44,389 nucleotides of DNA. Source: an uncultured Lachnospiraceae bacterium (lineage in GTDB: Bacteria > Bacillota > Clostridia > Lachnospirales > Lachnospiraceae). The stretch is from positions 1-44,389 of the forward strand of contig CAJTYJ010000031.1 of NCBI GenBank assembly GCA_910583895.1. The letters are read 5' to 3'. This document shows, in pieces, positions 1-7,869 of the stretch. A program made the translations under genes and the position numbers. The notes under the pieces are model-generated. The model was not told where the DNA came from, did not search any database, and was given only the letters and a program-made list of their open reading frames with translations. The number at the start of each line of letters is the position of its first letter. The stretch's first letter is position 1.

Positions 1-19
1 ATCAAGGTTCATGTTCCTG

Positions 20-73
20 CCGCCGTTCTCGCGGCGACTTGAATATCTTATCAGAACTCTTTCATTTTGTCAA
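20..73 (-). promoter_or_regulatory. rRNA-operon type promoter, proximal copy
   Basis: On the minus strand TTGACA (68-73) is followed after exactly 17 bases by TAAGAT (45-50). Just downstream is a GC-rich hairpin with arms CGCCG/CGGCG (21-36). The same arrangement recurs about 114 bases upstream. Tandem near-consensus promoters, each with a GC-rich hairpin in the leader, are typical of rRNA operons in this group. The rRNA gene itself would lie left of the window, so that assignment is an inference. Confidence 0.7.
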
Positions 74-131
74 TAGCTTTTTTTAATTTTTTTCAAAACT
101 TTTTTCATTTGAAATCATCCTGACTTCGCAG

Positions 132-187
132 CCCGCCGTTCTCGCGGTCAGCTTGATTATAATATCACCAGTTTTCTCTATTGTCAA
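132..187 (-). promoter_or_regulatory. rRNA-operon type promoter, distal copy
   Basis: This is the second copy of the promoter unit, on the minus strand. It has TTGACA (182-187), a 17-base spacer and TATTAT (159-164); an overlapping TATAAT at 156-161 would need a 20-base spacer. The same GCGAGAACGGCGG leader hairpin follows at about 132-148. Long T-rich stretches sit upstream of each copy and resemble UP elements. It lies 40 bases beyond the stop of the cvpA-like gene and fires in the same direction. Confidence 0.7.
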
Positions 188-226
188 TACTTTTTTTACA
201 TTTTTTTACCTATATTTCATTTTTAT

Positions 227-817
227 TCAAATTCCAAGAATAAAGAGAATTCCCAAAAGCATGAGAATGTTGTGATCATACACATACCCCATCCACATGC
301 TTTCCTGTATGATCTCACACACATGCTGTCCAAAACCCGTGTAGCTGAAAATTGCCAATACCAAAAAAAGCATCCACAGCACCAAAAGCTGCTGCAAAAA
401 GCCAAACGCTCCGCCCATAAGCCGATTCAGAAAACCAAGCCCGGGCACTTTTACCATCAGCTCCAAGGAAAATACCACTGTTCGGAAAAAAAGCCGAACC
501 ACTACATAAGTTATAATCAGCGACAGCGCTCTTGATACAAAAGCATAGACATATTCTTCTGCCATTTCCCCAAAACCGCTTAAGTAGAGCATCCGGTATA
601 TGTCACTGTCCATCCCCGCCAATGTTTCCAGAGAAAAAGCACCTGGAAGTATTCCTTCTATAAATTGCGCCACATAAGGGGACGCCAGATAGACTACCAG
701 CAGGGTCAAAAGGGAAGCTCCCAGAGAGATCCCTTTTTTCACAAACCCTTTCCGGTATCCGTCGAAAACCCCATACCCCAGAAACAAAAGCCCCAGGATA
801 TCCGCCAAATTCCACAT
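227..817 (-). CDS. cvpA: CvpA family membrane protein
   Basis: This 196-residue integral membrane protein has about five hydrophobic segments (roughly residues 4-19, 29-48, 93-115, 133-160 and 180-196). It carries the two CvpA hallmarks: an early G-x-R-K-G-F segment after the first helix, and a VPGLGFLNRLMGGAFGF-like loop in the middle. CvpA proteins act in the inner membrane; they were named for colicin V export and have been linked to envelope stress tolerance, but no biochemical activity is settled. The ATG follows AGAGGTG at about 8 bases. The gene runs in the same direction as the DUF5711-like gene but is separated from it by a structured 240-base gap, so the two may not be cotranscribed. 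Confidence 0.8.
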   Translation of the reverse strand: MWNLADILGLLFLGYGVFDGYRKGFVKKGISLGASLLTLLVVYLASPYVAQFIEGILPGAFSLETLAGMDSDIYRMLYLSGFGEMAEEYVYAFVSRALSLIITYVVVRLFFRTVVFSLELMVKVPGLGFLNRLMGGAFGFLQQLLVLWMLFLVLAIFSYTGFGQHVCEIIQESMWMGYVYDHNILMLLGILFILGI

Positions 818-880
818 GTTGCATTCACCTCTTATCCATATGTTGTGCCGCAGCCTTTTTATCCTAATTTATTGATGCCA

Positions 881-1049
881 GGGTCAAAAGGTCATGTATG
901 ACATGCTTGCATGTCAATACATGACTTTGGGACCCGAAAAAACATGAAAAAGTAGCCCAATAGGGCGGATTTTGAATGTTTTTAGGATTGCGGGAGCATG
1001 AAATACGGAGCAATCCGTAGGCATCAGGGGGCAAAAAACCTTTTGACCC
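881..1049. repeat. Intergenic structured element with inverted ends
   Basis: A block of about 170 bases has perfect 12-base inverted ends: GGGTCAAAAGGT (881-892) and ACCTTTTGACCC (1038-1049). Inside are a long hairpin CATGTATGACATGC-TT-GCATGTCAATACATG in two arms (893-923, one bulged base), a small GCCC/GGGC hairpin near 950-965, and TACGGA-GCAA-TCCGTA (1004-1019), which competes with a GGATTGC (985-991)/GCAATCC (1010-1016) pairing. No reading frame of note lies inside. It could be a miniature mobile repeat or a structured RNA between the DUF5711-like gene and cvpA. Confidence 0.6.
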
Positions 1050-1058
1050 CAACATCAT

Positions 1059-2303
1059 TTATTTCAGCCGGATCTGATCTGTCCTTGAAGCGTGCATGAC
1101 AATATAGCGGCTCTTTCCCGACATGTTATACAGATTGGAGATGGATTCTTCGAATGTTCCTTCAAAAAAAATCTTCCCGTTTCTGTTTAACATCATGAAA
1201 TCAAACTCGTTATAAACCAGGATATACTCTCCTGAAAACTTCAGTGTCTGATAATCCATATCAAATTCCGTCTCGGCCTGAAGATTTCCCAACACATCAT
1301 ACACCTGCAGAGCATATTTTTTTTCCTCCCCTTCCACCACAAGACCGACATTCTTATCCGAATGGAAGACACTGATGACTTCTTTTTCCAGTGCGATCTC
1401 TTTGGTCAGTTCCGGAATCTGAGTCCCTTCATAAAACAAAAGCATACCCGCCCCGAGAACACTGCAGTGGGTTCCGTCCATATAATTGACTTCCGGCATC
1501 ACGATACCTTTCATGATGCGGGAAGCTACCAGACGATCTTCCTGATTTTCCCCTACAGCAGTAAAATTATAAAATGCCAGGCAGGTACTGATTCCACCAT
1601 CCTGCACCTGCAGAAACGTAACTGCAAGTTTTGTTGCATCCGCACTCAGAGACATCCGAAGAGGATATCCCACATCCTGAAGTTCGAACTTTGCAGTTAC
1701 CAGTTCATCTCCATTTTTATTATACAGTTTAAGCCGCATGGCATCTCCGTCCTCTAGAAGTACCGCAACCACCCCCTGAGAAGACACGGAAATCTGCCGG
1801 ATCGGAAGCCTTGTCTGAATCGCTCCCTGGCTGCCGGTCCCATCAAAGATCAACACCTCTGTTCCGTTCTCCTCAGCAACTGCCACGCTGTTTCTGCATA
1901 CATGGATGATAGGACTTTGCATATTGTAAGTCTGACTCCACACCAGATTATTATTGGAATCTACACAGGAAATACCATCCTTGCTATATTTCAGCACATA
2001 GTTCAGGAACTCCGTATATTGTGTGGTCATTGTGTCATTTCTTTCAAAACTTCGAATCACTTCATAAGTCTCAAAGCTCCGGTTCTTTATACTGACACTT
2101 AAAAGAACCATTCCCAAAATCACCGCCCCCACAATCCCGCCCCAAAGGCAGAACATCCGAAGACGGTGATTCCGAAGATTCTTTTTGTAACCCTCCATGT
2201 CTGTGCTGGTATTTTCACCGCTTTTGAAAAGCTCTATATTGCTCATCTCTTGTATTCGCTTCCATATATATTTGATCTTCTGTAGTATAGCATTTTCCGT
2301 CAA
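1059..2303 (-). CDS. DUF5711-like membrane-anchored protein
   Basis: This protein of up to 414 residues has one membrane helix at about residues 51-70 after a basic, cytoplasmic N-terminus. A large outside domain of short beta-strand repeats (SQTYNMQSPIIHV, RLPIRQISVSSQGVVAVL, RMSLSADATKLAVTF) suggests a beta-propeller. That layout fits the uncharacterised DUF5711 family seen in Lachnospiraceae; the family name is from memory and the function is unknown. The longest frame starts at TTG, overlapping the LysM gene stop (TTGA), with no clear ribosome site. ATG at 2246 is an alternative start and would remove 19 residues. Tight coupling to the LysM/JAMM-like gene suggests a shared envelope role. 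Confidence 0.7.
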   Translation of the reverse strand: MTENAILQKIKYIWKRIQEMSNIELFKSGENTSTDMEGYKKNLRNHRLRMFCLWGGIVGAVILGMVLLSVSIKNRSFETYEVIRSFERNDTMTTQYTEFLNYVLKYSKDGISCVDSNNNLVWSQTYNMQSPIIHVCRNSVAVAEENGTEVLIFDGTGSQGAIQTRLPIRQISVSSQGVVAVLLEDGDAMRLKLYNKNGDELVTAKFELQDVGYPLRMSLSADATKLAVTFLQVQDGGISTCLAFYNFTAVGENQEDRLVASRIMKGIVMPEVNYMDGTHCSVLGAGMLLFYEGTQIPELTKEIALEKEVISVFHSDKNVGLVVEGEEKKYALQVYDVLGNLQAETEFDMDYQTLKFSGEYILVYNEFDFMMLNRNGKIFFEGTFEESISNLYNMSGKSRYIVMHASRTDQIRLK

Positions 2304-3508
2304 GGAAGTAAAATAGTTTCTCCTACGTATATTTTATCACCATCCTCCAGATCATTGATTTCACAGATCTTCTTTACCATTTCATCCGTTCCGTACCGCA
2401 CACGGCTGATTTCCAGAAGCGTGTCCCCCACCTGTACCTGATAGCGCTCCGGCTCCTGTACTGCCTGGGAAACTGCCTCTGCCGTTTCCTCTGTATTCTC
2501 CTGAGGAGGCTGTTCTTCAGGTGCCGCATCCTGGGGCGGCTGCTCTTCTTTTACCTCTTCCGGCTCTTCCTGAGGCTGTTCTTCCTGAGGTGCTTCCTCC
2601 CCTGGCTCCTCTGTTTTGGGTTCTTCTGCCGGAGTCTCAGGCTCCTTTGCTGCAGCCAGCCGGTTTTCAGCTTCCATTCCTTCTTCTATAGAAGGAGTGT
2701 CTTCTGCAGAAATCTCCTCCTCCCCAAGACTTTCCGAGATCTGATGCAGGGCATTTTCCATACTGGCCATACGATCATAATTGTTCACCAGAGTCACTCC
2801 GATCACCAGAATGACCAGTACCAGAAACATACAGGAAGTATAAAGAAACGCCAGCATCTTTCTTTGTGTGTTCTGCTCTCTTTTCTCCTGCATGACACTT
2901 CGAAATCTGGCCGCCGTGCGGTCCTTTAAGACACCTTCCGGCTCGATACCTGCGCCTCCCTTTTTTGAACTCATATATTCCTGCATCCGGTCATTTTTTT
3001 CATAATAGATGTAGTAACCGCAGGCAGGAGCAAGTCCGTGATCCTGATACAGATAAAAGATCTCCTCCTGGTCCAGCACATCCGTCTGAAAAAACACCTG
3101 GTCTTCCCGGGAAAAATTACGCATATGCAGATGCCGAAGTTCCTCGGTGAGCACCGGAGGAAATCCTGGATTGGCCATATACCAGCCTACCACCTCTTCC
3201 CCCTCAAACCAGGTACGGATCTTTTGAAAAATTTCTCTCCAGTGTTCATGGTTGAACCACTCCCGGATCTCCTGTCCCATATCAGCCTCCACCGCTCCGC
3301 GGATATAGATGGCTGCATTTCCCTCCGTCCTGCCCAGAAGTACTGCAGTCTTCATGCAGGTCAGATTGTTCTGCGCCATCTGGTGCAGAAAGGTATAGAC
3401 ATAATCCTCGATCAGGATCTTCCTTGCAGACCCTGGTTCCCCGATCTGGCGTACATTCTTTGGAAGTTTCCACTTTTCTTTTGCGTCTCTGTCCTCGATC
3501 AGTTCCAT
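2300..3508 (-). CDS. Membrane-anchored LysM protein with degenerate JAMM-like domain
   Basis: This is a 402-residue protein. Residues about 30-170 resemble a Mov34/JAMM (MPN) fold: VVGWYMANPGFPPVLTEE at 106-123 aligns with the signature GWYHxHPxF...S..D. The two metal-binding histidines are replaced by Met111 and Asn113, and the Ser/Asp ligand positions are also lost, so metalloprotease activity is unlikely. A membrane helix (218-241) follows, then a long Glu/Pro-rich spacer (about 265-350), then a LysM domain at the C-terminus (354-402, YQVQVGDTLLEISRVRYG). The layout predicts a cytoplasmic JAMM-like head and a cell-wall-binding tail. It is the first gene of a pair with the DUF5711-like gene. 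The start ATG follows GGTGAGAG. Confidence 0.75.
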   Translation of the reverse strand: MELIEDRDAKEKWKLPKNVRQIGEPGSARKILIEDYVYTFLHQMAQNNLTCMKTAVLLGRTEGNAAIYIRGAVEADMGQEIREWFNHEHWREIFQKIRTWFEGEEVVGWYMANPGFPPVLTEELRHLHMRNFSREDQVFFQTDVLDQEEIFYLYQDHGLAPACGYYIYYEKNDRMQEYMSSKKGGAGIEPEGVLKDRTAARFRSVMQEKREQNTQRKMLAFLYTSCMFLVLVILVIGVTLVNNYDRMASMENALHQISESLGEEEISAEDTPSIEEGMEAENRLAAAKEPETPAEEPKTEEPGEEAPQEEQPQEEPEEVKEEQPPQDAAPEEQPPQENTEETAEAVSQAVQEPERYQVQVGDTLLEISRVRYGTDEMVKKICEINDLEDGDKIYVGETILLP

Positions 3509-3629
3509 TCTCTCACCAGCCTTCGTTTTTGCTCCATGGTAGCATAGAAGTTGTCCTCTTTTTGGCGAAACTGGTATGAAATGGACGGGATTTTATCGAC
3601 AAAAAGAATGCTTACTCAAGGGGTCATTC

Positions 3630-3658
3630 TTGAAAGCCCCCCGGAAATATGCTATGCT
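3630..3658 (+). promoter_or_regulatory. Sigma-A type promoter of the two-component pair
   Basis: TTGAAA (3630-3635), a 17-base spacer and TATGCT (3653-3658) stand 45 bases upstream of the response regulator ATG at 3703. No competing plus-strand promoter of this quality was seen in the 190-base divergent gap shared with the LysM gene. Confidence 0.6.
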
Positions 3659-3702
3659 TTTACCATAAGTTACGGAAAATTGCCGGAAGCGAGGAAGGTG
3701 CC

Positions 3703-4821
3703 ATGATCAAAGTATTTCTGGTAGAAGACGAGACCATCATCCGCCAGGGAATCAAACATAATATTGACTGGAACTCCAATGGTTTTGAGCTGGTAGGCGA
3801 AGCCGGAGACGGGGAATACGCGTATCCCATGATCCTGAAACATCAGCCGGATATCCTGCTGACGGATGTCAAAATGCCTTTCATGGACGGATTGGAACTA
3901 AGCCGGGCAGTAAAAAAAGTACTGCCGAAAACGAAAATCATCGTAATCAGCGGCTACAATGAATTTGACTATGCAAAAGAAGCCATCAAGATCGGAATCA
4001 GCGATTACCTTTTAAAGCCGGTCACCTCCGCCAGTTTGATGGAGGCCCTGAAAAAAGTAGCTGACCAGATTCTGGAAGAACAGGAAAATTCCAGGCTATT
4101 AGAGCGGTATTTTATAAATTACGAAAAATATATGGAATTTCCGGATCAGACCGATTACAGTGGTGTGGACCGTAAACTGATCAAAAATTTTCTCAAGACC
4201 GGCAACGCAGAGGAATGTGGAATTTTTATCGATGAATATTTCGAAGCGGTAGGCGAAGGAAATTACAGCTCACTGCTTTTGCGTCAGTATATGACCATGG
4301 ATATCTTTTATTGTGTGCAGGAGTTTTTAAAGTCTCTGAATAGGGAAGAAGGCGACGCTCCTGCAGAACTTCTGGATTTAAAGCGGATTACCAAAGCCAT
4401 TGAAAAAGTAGATGCCACCATGGATTATCTAAAAGAGCTTTTTACCTGTGCACTAAACCTGAGGGATAAAAATTCCGGTGACCGCTACAGTCTTCTGATC
4501 CGGGAAGCCAAAGAATACATCGGGGAAAACTACAGCAACAGTGATTTTTCTTTGAATATGATCGCCGGTTATATTGGTGTAAGTCCAAGCTATTTCAGCT
4601 CTATCTTCAAGCAGAGCACCGGCCAGTCGCTCATTGAATACCTGACCAAAGTGCGGATCGACCGGGCCTGCGAGCTTTTGAAATGCACCAACCTGCGCAC
4701 CTCCGAAATCGGGGAAAAAGTCGGATACAACGATCCTCATTATTTCAGTGCAACTTTTAAAAAAATCATGGGACAATCCCCAAAGGATTTCAAAGCCCGG
4801 ATCAGCCAGGAGAGTACATAA
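3703..4821 (+). CDS. YesN-type response regulator with AraC DNA-binding domain
   Basis: This 372-residue regulator has an N-terminal receiver domain starting MIKVFLVEDE. The phosphoacceptor is Asp55 in LLTDVKMPF, and the conserved Lys is in YLLKPV (near 105). A linker region (about 130-260) is followed by a C-terminal AraC/XylS double helix-turn-helix, including GVSPSYFSSIFKQSTGQSL and GYNDPHYFSATFKK. Members are phosphorylated by YesM-type kinases and usually activate adjacent sugar transporter genes. I chose the ATG at 3703 over an in-frame upstream start because it follows GAGGAAGG at good distance and begins exactly at the receiver fold. The kinase follows 3 bases after the stop. Confidence 0.93.
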   Translation: MIKVFLVEDETIIRQGIKHNIDWNSNGFELVGEAGDGEYAYPMILKHQPDILLTDVKMPFMDGLELSRAVKKVLPKTKIIVISGYNEFDYAKEAIKIGISDYLLKPVTSASLMEALKKVADQILEEQENSRLLERYFINYEKYMEFPDQTDYSGVDRKLIKNFLKTGNAEECGIFIDEYFEAVGEGNYSSLLLRQYMTMDIFYCVQEFLKSLNREEGDAPAELLDLKRITKAIEKVDATMDYLKELFTCALNLRDKNSGDRYSLLIREAKEYIGENYSNSDFSLNMIAGYIGVSPSYFSSIFKQSTGQSLIEYLTKVRIDRACELLKCTNLRTSEIGEKVGYNDPHYFSATFKKIMGQSPKDFKARISQEST

Positions 4822-4824
4822 AAA

Positions 4825-6339
4825 GTGAAGGTAACAGGATTTCGGAAACTGACGCTGAAGATGAGACTTTCTCTTCTTCTTTTTGTAATTGCAATCCCCC
4901 TGACCGGCATGATCCTTCAGATTCTGCGGACCATTCAGAACTATTCTGACTCCTACAACCAGATCATGTCCAACCTGAAAATAGCCAACGAATACAACAT
5001 TACGTTTAAAGAAGATATGGAATATTCCATGTATCGGGTTATGATCGGGCTAATCGATGCCTCCGAATTTGAGAGCGGGGATATTCTGGAAGGCACCACC
5101 AAATACGCAACCGTGCTGAAAAACCCGCTCAATATGATCCATTCTGCCAGATATGCTTTCGGCAGCACCATAGAACGAATACCCGGAACGGACAGCGATA
5201 TCAAAATCCGCGGCATTCTTTCCTGTCTGGACACGTTAGAGACAGCCGTCAGCCGGATGGTTGAGAACTCCGCGCTGCCCGGAACCTACGAGGAAAATGT
5301 CTCGATCTGGGAAAATGATATCAAAGGTCTGTGTTCCATGATTCAGGAATACATCACTCAGTATACCTATTATGAACTTTCTCATATGGAAGAACTGCAA
5401 AAGCAGATGGAAATCCAGACCAGACAAAGTGTGGGAATCTTTATTGCACTGCTTCTTGGAATCCTGGTCCTTGGTTTCTGCCTGTCCACCATGATCACCA
5501 AATCTGTCACCACTCCCATCAATTCTCTGAAAAACACCGCTGAACGACTGGGCCGGGGTGATCTGGAAGCCAGAGCCGAGCTGTATGATCTGGAAGAAAT
5601 CAATATACTGGCCCGGACTTTTAACAAGATGAGTGACGAGATTGCCGGACTGATGGAAAAAACCAAACAAGAGCAGAAAAATCTAAGGGAAGCAGAGCTG
5701 AAGCTTCTTCAGGCCCAGATCAACCCGCATTTTCTGTACAATACTCTGGACTCCATCGTATGGATGGCCGAAGGGAGCAACAGCCGTCAGGTGGTCGAGA
5801 TGACCACGGATCTGAGTGATTTTTTCCGCACCGTTCTCTCAGGCGGCAACGATTACATCACCATCGCCGAAGAGGAAGGACATATAAGAAGCTATCTGAA
5901 GATCCAGAAAATCCGTTACGAAGATATCTTGGATTACAGCATCGACATCGATCCTGCCATCCAAAAGCAGATGATCCTTAAGATGATCCTTCAGCCTATT
6001 GTGGAAAATGCCCTCTACCACGGCATCAAAAACAAGCGGGGAGGCGGACGGATCACCATCCGGGGCTATGCTTATGCAGACGGGGTCCGGTTTGAAGTAG
6101 AAGACAACGGCACTGGAATGGATGAGGCCGCCCTGCAAAAGCTCCGGAAAAAATTACAGGGCAGAGAAAACCGGCCAAACCCTGGAAGGAACAGTTTTGG
6201 CATGTACAACGTAGCCCAGAGGATCCGGATGTATTATGGGGACCGATCCGATATTACTGTGACTTCCAAAAAAGGAGCCGGCACCTGCGTTTTGATTCAG
6301 CTTGGACAATTAGACGAAACAAATTATAAAAAAACATAA
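4825..6339 (+). CDS. YesM-type sensor histidine kinase
   Basis: This is a 504-residue membrane kinase. The first helix is near residues 13-33, an outside sensor region covers about 34-200, the second helix is near 203-224, and a HAMP linker and short coiled coil follow. The His_kinase domain has QINPHFLYNTLDSI with phosphoaccepting His302. An HATPase_c domain follows with N box ILQPIVENALYHG, G1 VEDNGTGM and a FGMYNVAQRI motif. These kinases phosphorylate the adjacent YesN regulator in response to extracellular sugars or their binding proteins. The start is GTG, with AGGAG 12 bases upstream inside the regulator's last codons; an internal ATG at 4861 is a weaker alternative. A terminator follows, so this is a two-gene operon. 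Confidence 0.92.
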   Translation: MKVTGFRKLTLKMRLSLLLFVIAIPLTGMILQILRTIQNYSDSYNQIMSNLKIANEYNITFKEDMEYSMYRVMIGLIDASEFESGDILEGTTKYATVLKNPLNMIHSARYAFGSTIERIPGTDSDIKIRGILSCLDTLETAVSRMVENSALPGTYEENVSIWENDIKGLCSMIQEYITQYTYYELSHMEELQKQMEIQTRQSVGIFIALLLGILVLGFCLSTMITKSVTTPINSLKNTAERLGRGDLEARAELYDLEEINILARTFNKMSDEIAGLMEKTKQEQKNLREAELKLLQAQINPHFLYNTLDSIVWMAEGSNSRQVVEMTTDLSDFFRTVLSGGNDYITIAEEEGHIRSYLKIQKIRYEDILDYSIDIDPAIQKQMILKMILQPIVENALYHGIKNKRGGGRITIRGYAYADGVRFEVEDNGTGMDEAALQKLRKKLQGRENRPNPGRNSFGMYNVAQRIRMYYGDRSDITVTSKKGAGTCVLIQLGQLDETNYKKT

Positions 6340-6360
6340 AACTTTCTTAAAAAAATCGCT

Positions 6361-6406
6361 TTTTTTAGCCGGAACCGGTGCATCCTGCTCATATTCCGGC
6401 TTTTTT
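6361..6406 (+). terminator. Terminator after the kinase gene
   Basis: AGCCGGAA (6367-6374) pairs with TTCCGGCT (6394-6401), followed by a run of T. It separates the regulatory pair from the transporter operon. Confidence 0.8.
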
Positions 6407-6443
6407 AGTGGGAAAATTTAAACTTTTTTCTAAAAATATCCCA

Positions 6444-6472
6444 TGGTAAGCATGCCTTTTCTCTTCTATAAT
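6444..6472 (+). promoter_or_regulatory. Promoter of the sugar importer operon, weak -35
   Basis: A perfect TATAAT (6467-6472) lies 46 bases before the binding-protein ATG. The -35 position 17 bases upstream reads TGGTAA (6444-6449), a poor match. A good -10 with a poor -35 is what an activator-dependent promoter looks like, in keeping with the adjacent AraC-type regulator; that link is inference. Confidence 0.5.
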
Positions 6473-6518
6473 GGAAACTGTAAAATTTATATTTTTCATA
6501 TCACAAGGAGGAAAAAGT

Positions 6519-7610
6519 ATGAAAAGAAAAGTATTATCCGCTTTGCTGATCGCGGCAATGACCATGGCAACCGTAGGATGCGGCGGCGGCCAGCAGGCTG
6601 CTGACACCCAGGCTCCGGCTGAGACTGAGGCCCCGGCTGAAGCAGAGACTCCGGCTGACGACGCAGCAGCTGATGCAGAGGCTCCGGCTGACAGTGCCGC
6701 AGCTTCCGGAGAGCTGATTACGGTAGGATATGCCCAGGTTGGAGCAGAATCTGACTGGAGAACCGCAAACACCGAATCTTTCAAATCTACTTTTACCGAA
6801 GAAAACGGCTATAAACTGATCTTTGACGATGCACAGCAGAAACAAGAGAACCAGATCAAGGCAATCCGTTCCTTTATCCAGCAGGAAGTAGACTACATTG
6901 TAGTCGCACCGGTCGTTGAAACCGGATGGGAAACTGTTCTGGAAGAAGCAAAAGAAGCAGGTATCCCGGTCATCCTTTCCGACCGTATGATGGATGTATC
7001 CGATGATACCCTCTATGAAGCATGGGTTGGCGGAAACTTTGTAAAAGAAGGCGAGACCTGCGGAGACTGGCTTGCAACTTATCTGGAAGAGCAGGGACGC
7101 GGCGAGGAAGAAATCAATATGGTAACCATTCAGGGTACCATTGGTGCTTCCGCACAGGTAGGACGTACAGAAGGCATGGCCAACAAACTGGCTGAGCATT
7201 CCAACTGGAAGATGCTCGACATGCAGTCCGGCGAATTTACCCAGGCAAAAGGACAGGAAGTTATGGAGTCCTTCTTAAAGAGTTATGATGACATTGATGT
7301 GGTAATCTGCGAGAATGACAACGAGGCATTTGGTGCCATCGATGCAATCAAGGCTGCAGGAAAGACCTGCGGACCGGAAGGCGATATCATCGTAGTCAGC
7401 TTTGACTCTGTAAAAGCTGCTTTCGAATCCATGATCGCAGGGGACCTGAACGCAACCTTCGAGTGCAACCCGCTCCATGGACCGCGTGTGGCGGAGATCA
7501 TCCAGAAGCTGGAAGCTGGCGAGGCAGTGGACAAGATCCAGTATGTGGACGAGGCATACTTCGATACCAGCATGGATCTGGAAAGCATTCTGGCCGAAAG
7601 AGCATACTAA
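6519..7610 (+). CDS. ytfQ: YtfQ-like sugar-binding lipoprotein
   Basis: This 363-residue ABC importer binding protein has an N-terminal signal and lipobox (TVGC, lipidated Cys21), then a low-complexity Ala/Glu/Pro tether to about residue 62, then a periplasmic-binding fold of the ribose-binding class. It matches Escherichia coli YtfQ, the galactofuranose-binding protein, over long stretches, for example VGYAQVGAESDWRTANTE, QQKQENQIKAIRSF, APVVETGWETVLEEAK and GQEVMESFLK. I therefore expect it to bind furanose galactose or a close sugar outside the membrane. The start was set at 6519, preceded by AAGGAGG, instead of 6471. A strong hairpin separates it from the ATPase gene, which would favour extra binding protein over transporter. 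Confidence 0.88.
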   Translation: MKRKVLSALLIAAMTMATVGCGGGQQAADTQAPAETEAPAEAETPADDAAADAEAPADSAAASGELITVGYAQVGAESDWRTANTESFKSTFTEENGYKLIFDDAQQKQENQIKAIRSFIQQEVDYIVVAPVVETGWETVLEEAKEAGIPVILSDRMMDVSDDTLYEAWVGGNFVKEGETCGDWLATYLEEQGRGEEEINMVTIQGTIGASAQVGRTEGMANKLAEHSNWKMLDMQSGEFTQAKGQEVMESFLKSYDDIDVVICENDNEAFGAIDAIKAAGKTCGPEGDIIVVSFDSVKAAFESMIAGDLNATFECNPLHGPRVAEIIQKLEAGEAVDKIQYVDEAYFDTSMDLESILAERAY

Positions 7611-7792
7611 TCAGCATTCCCTACATGCTTAGATCCGCATAATGTGGATAGTCATCAGTGTCTATACACGGACTGCCCAGCTTATGTGGTCACAAGAGTA
7701 TATGATTCAAGCGGCGGTTAGGGCTTTGCGAAGCAGATTCCCATGCCCAAACTGCCGGTTGCTGGTCACAGAATGAACCGTTATGAATGATC

Positions 7793-7843
7793 AGGAGGCG
7801 CAGAGCCGGAGGCTTAGATACTCCTCCCCTGCGCCTCCTTTTT
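7793..7843 (+). terminator. Internal terminator or attenuator in the importer operon
   Basis: AGGAGGCGCAG (7793-7803) pairs perfectly with CTGCGCCTCCT (7829-7839); an inner GGAGG/CTCC pairing extends the stem, and T residues follow (7839-7843). It lies in the 259-base gap between the binding-protein and ATPase genes. The rest of the gap (7611-7790) shows no gene. Partial termination or 3' end protection here would give the high binding-protein to transporter ratio common in ABC importers. Confidence 0.75.
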
Positions 7844-7869
7844 ATTGTCAAAAAGGAGGCACCGCTTTT

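Noticed and set aside
60..125. T-rich tracts at the left edge as terminators of the cvpA gene
   Set aside because: On the minus strand they read as A-rich tracts just upstream of TTGACA boxes, so they fit promoter upstream elements better than terminators.
6389..6784. Ala/Ser-rich minus-strand frame opposite the binding-protein gene
   Set aside because: It is the mirror of the Ala/Glu/Pro tether of the lipoprotein; low-complexity antisense artefact.
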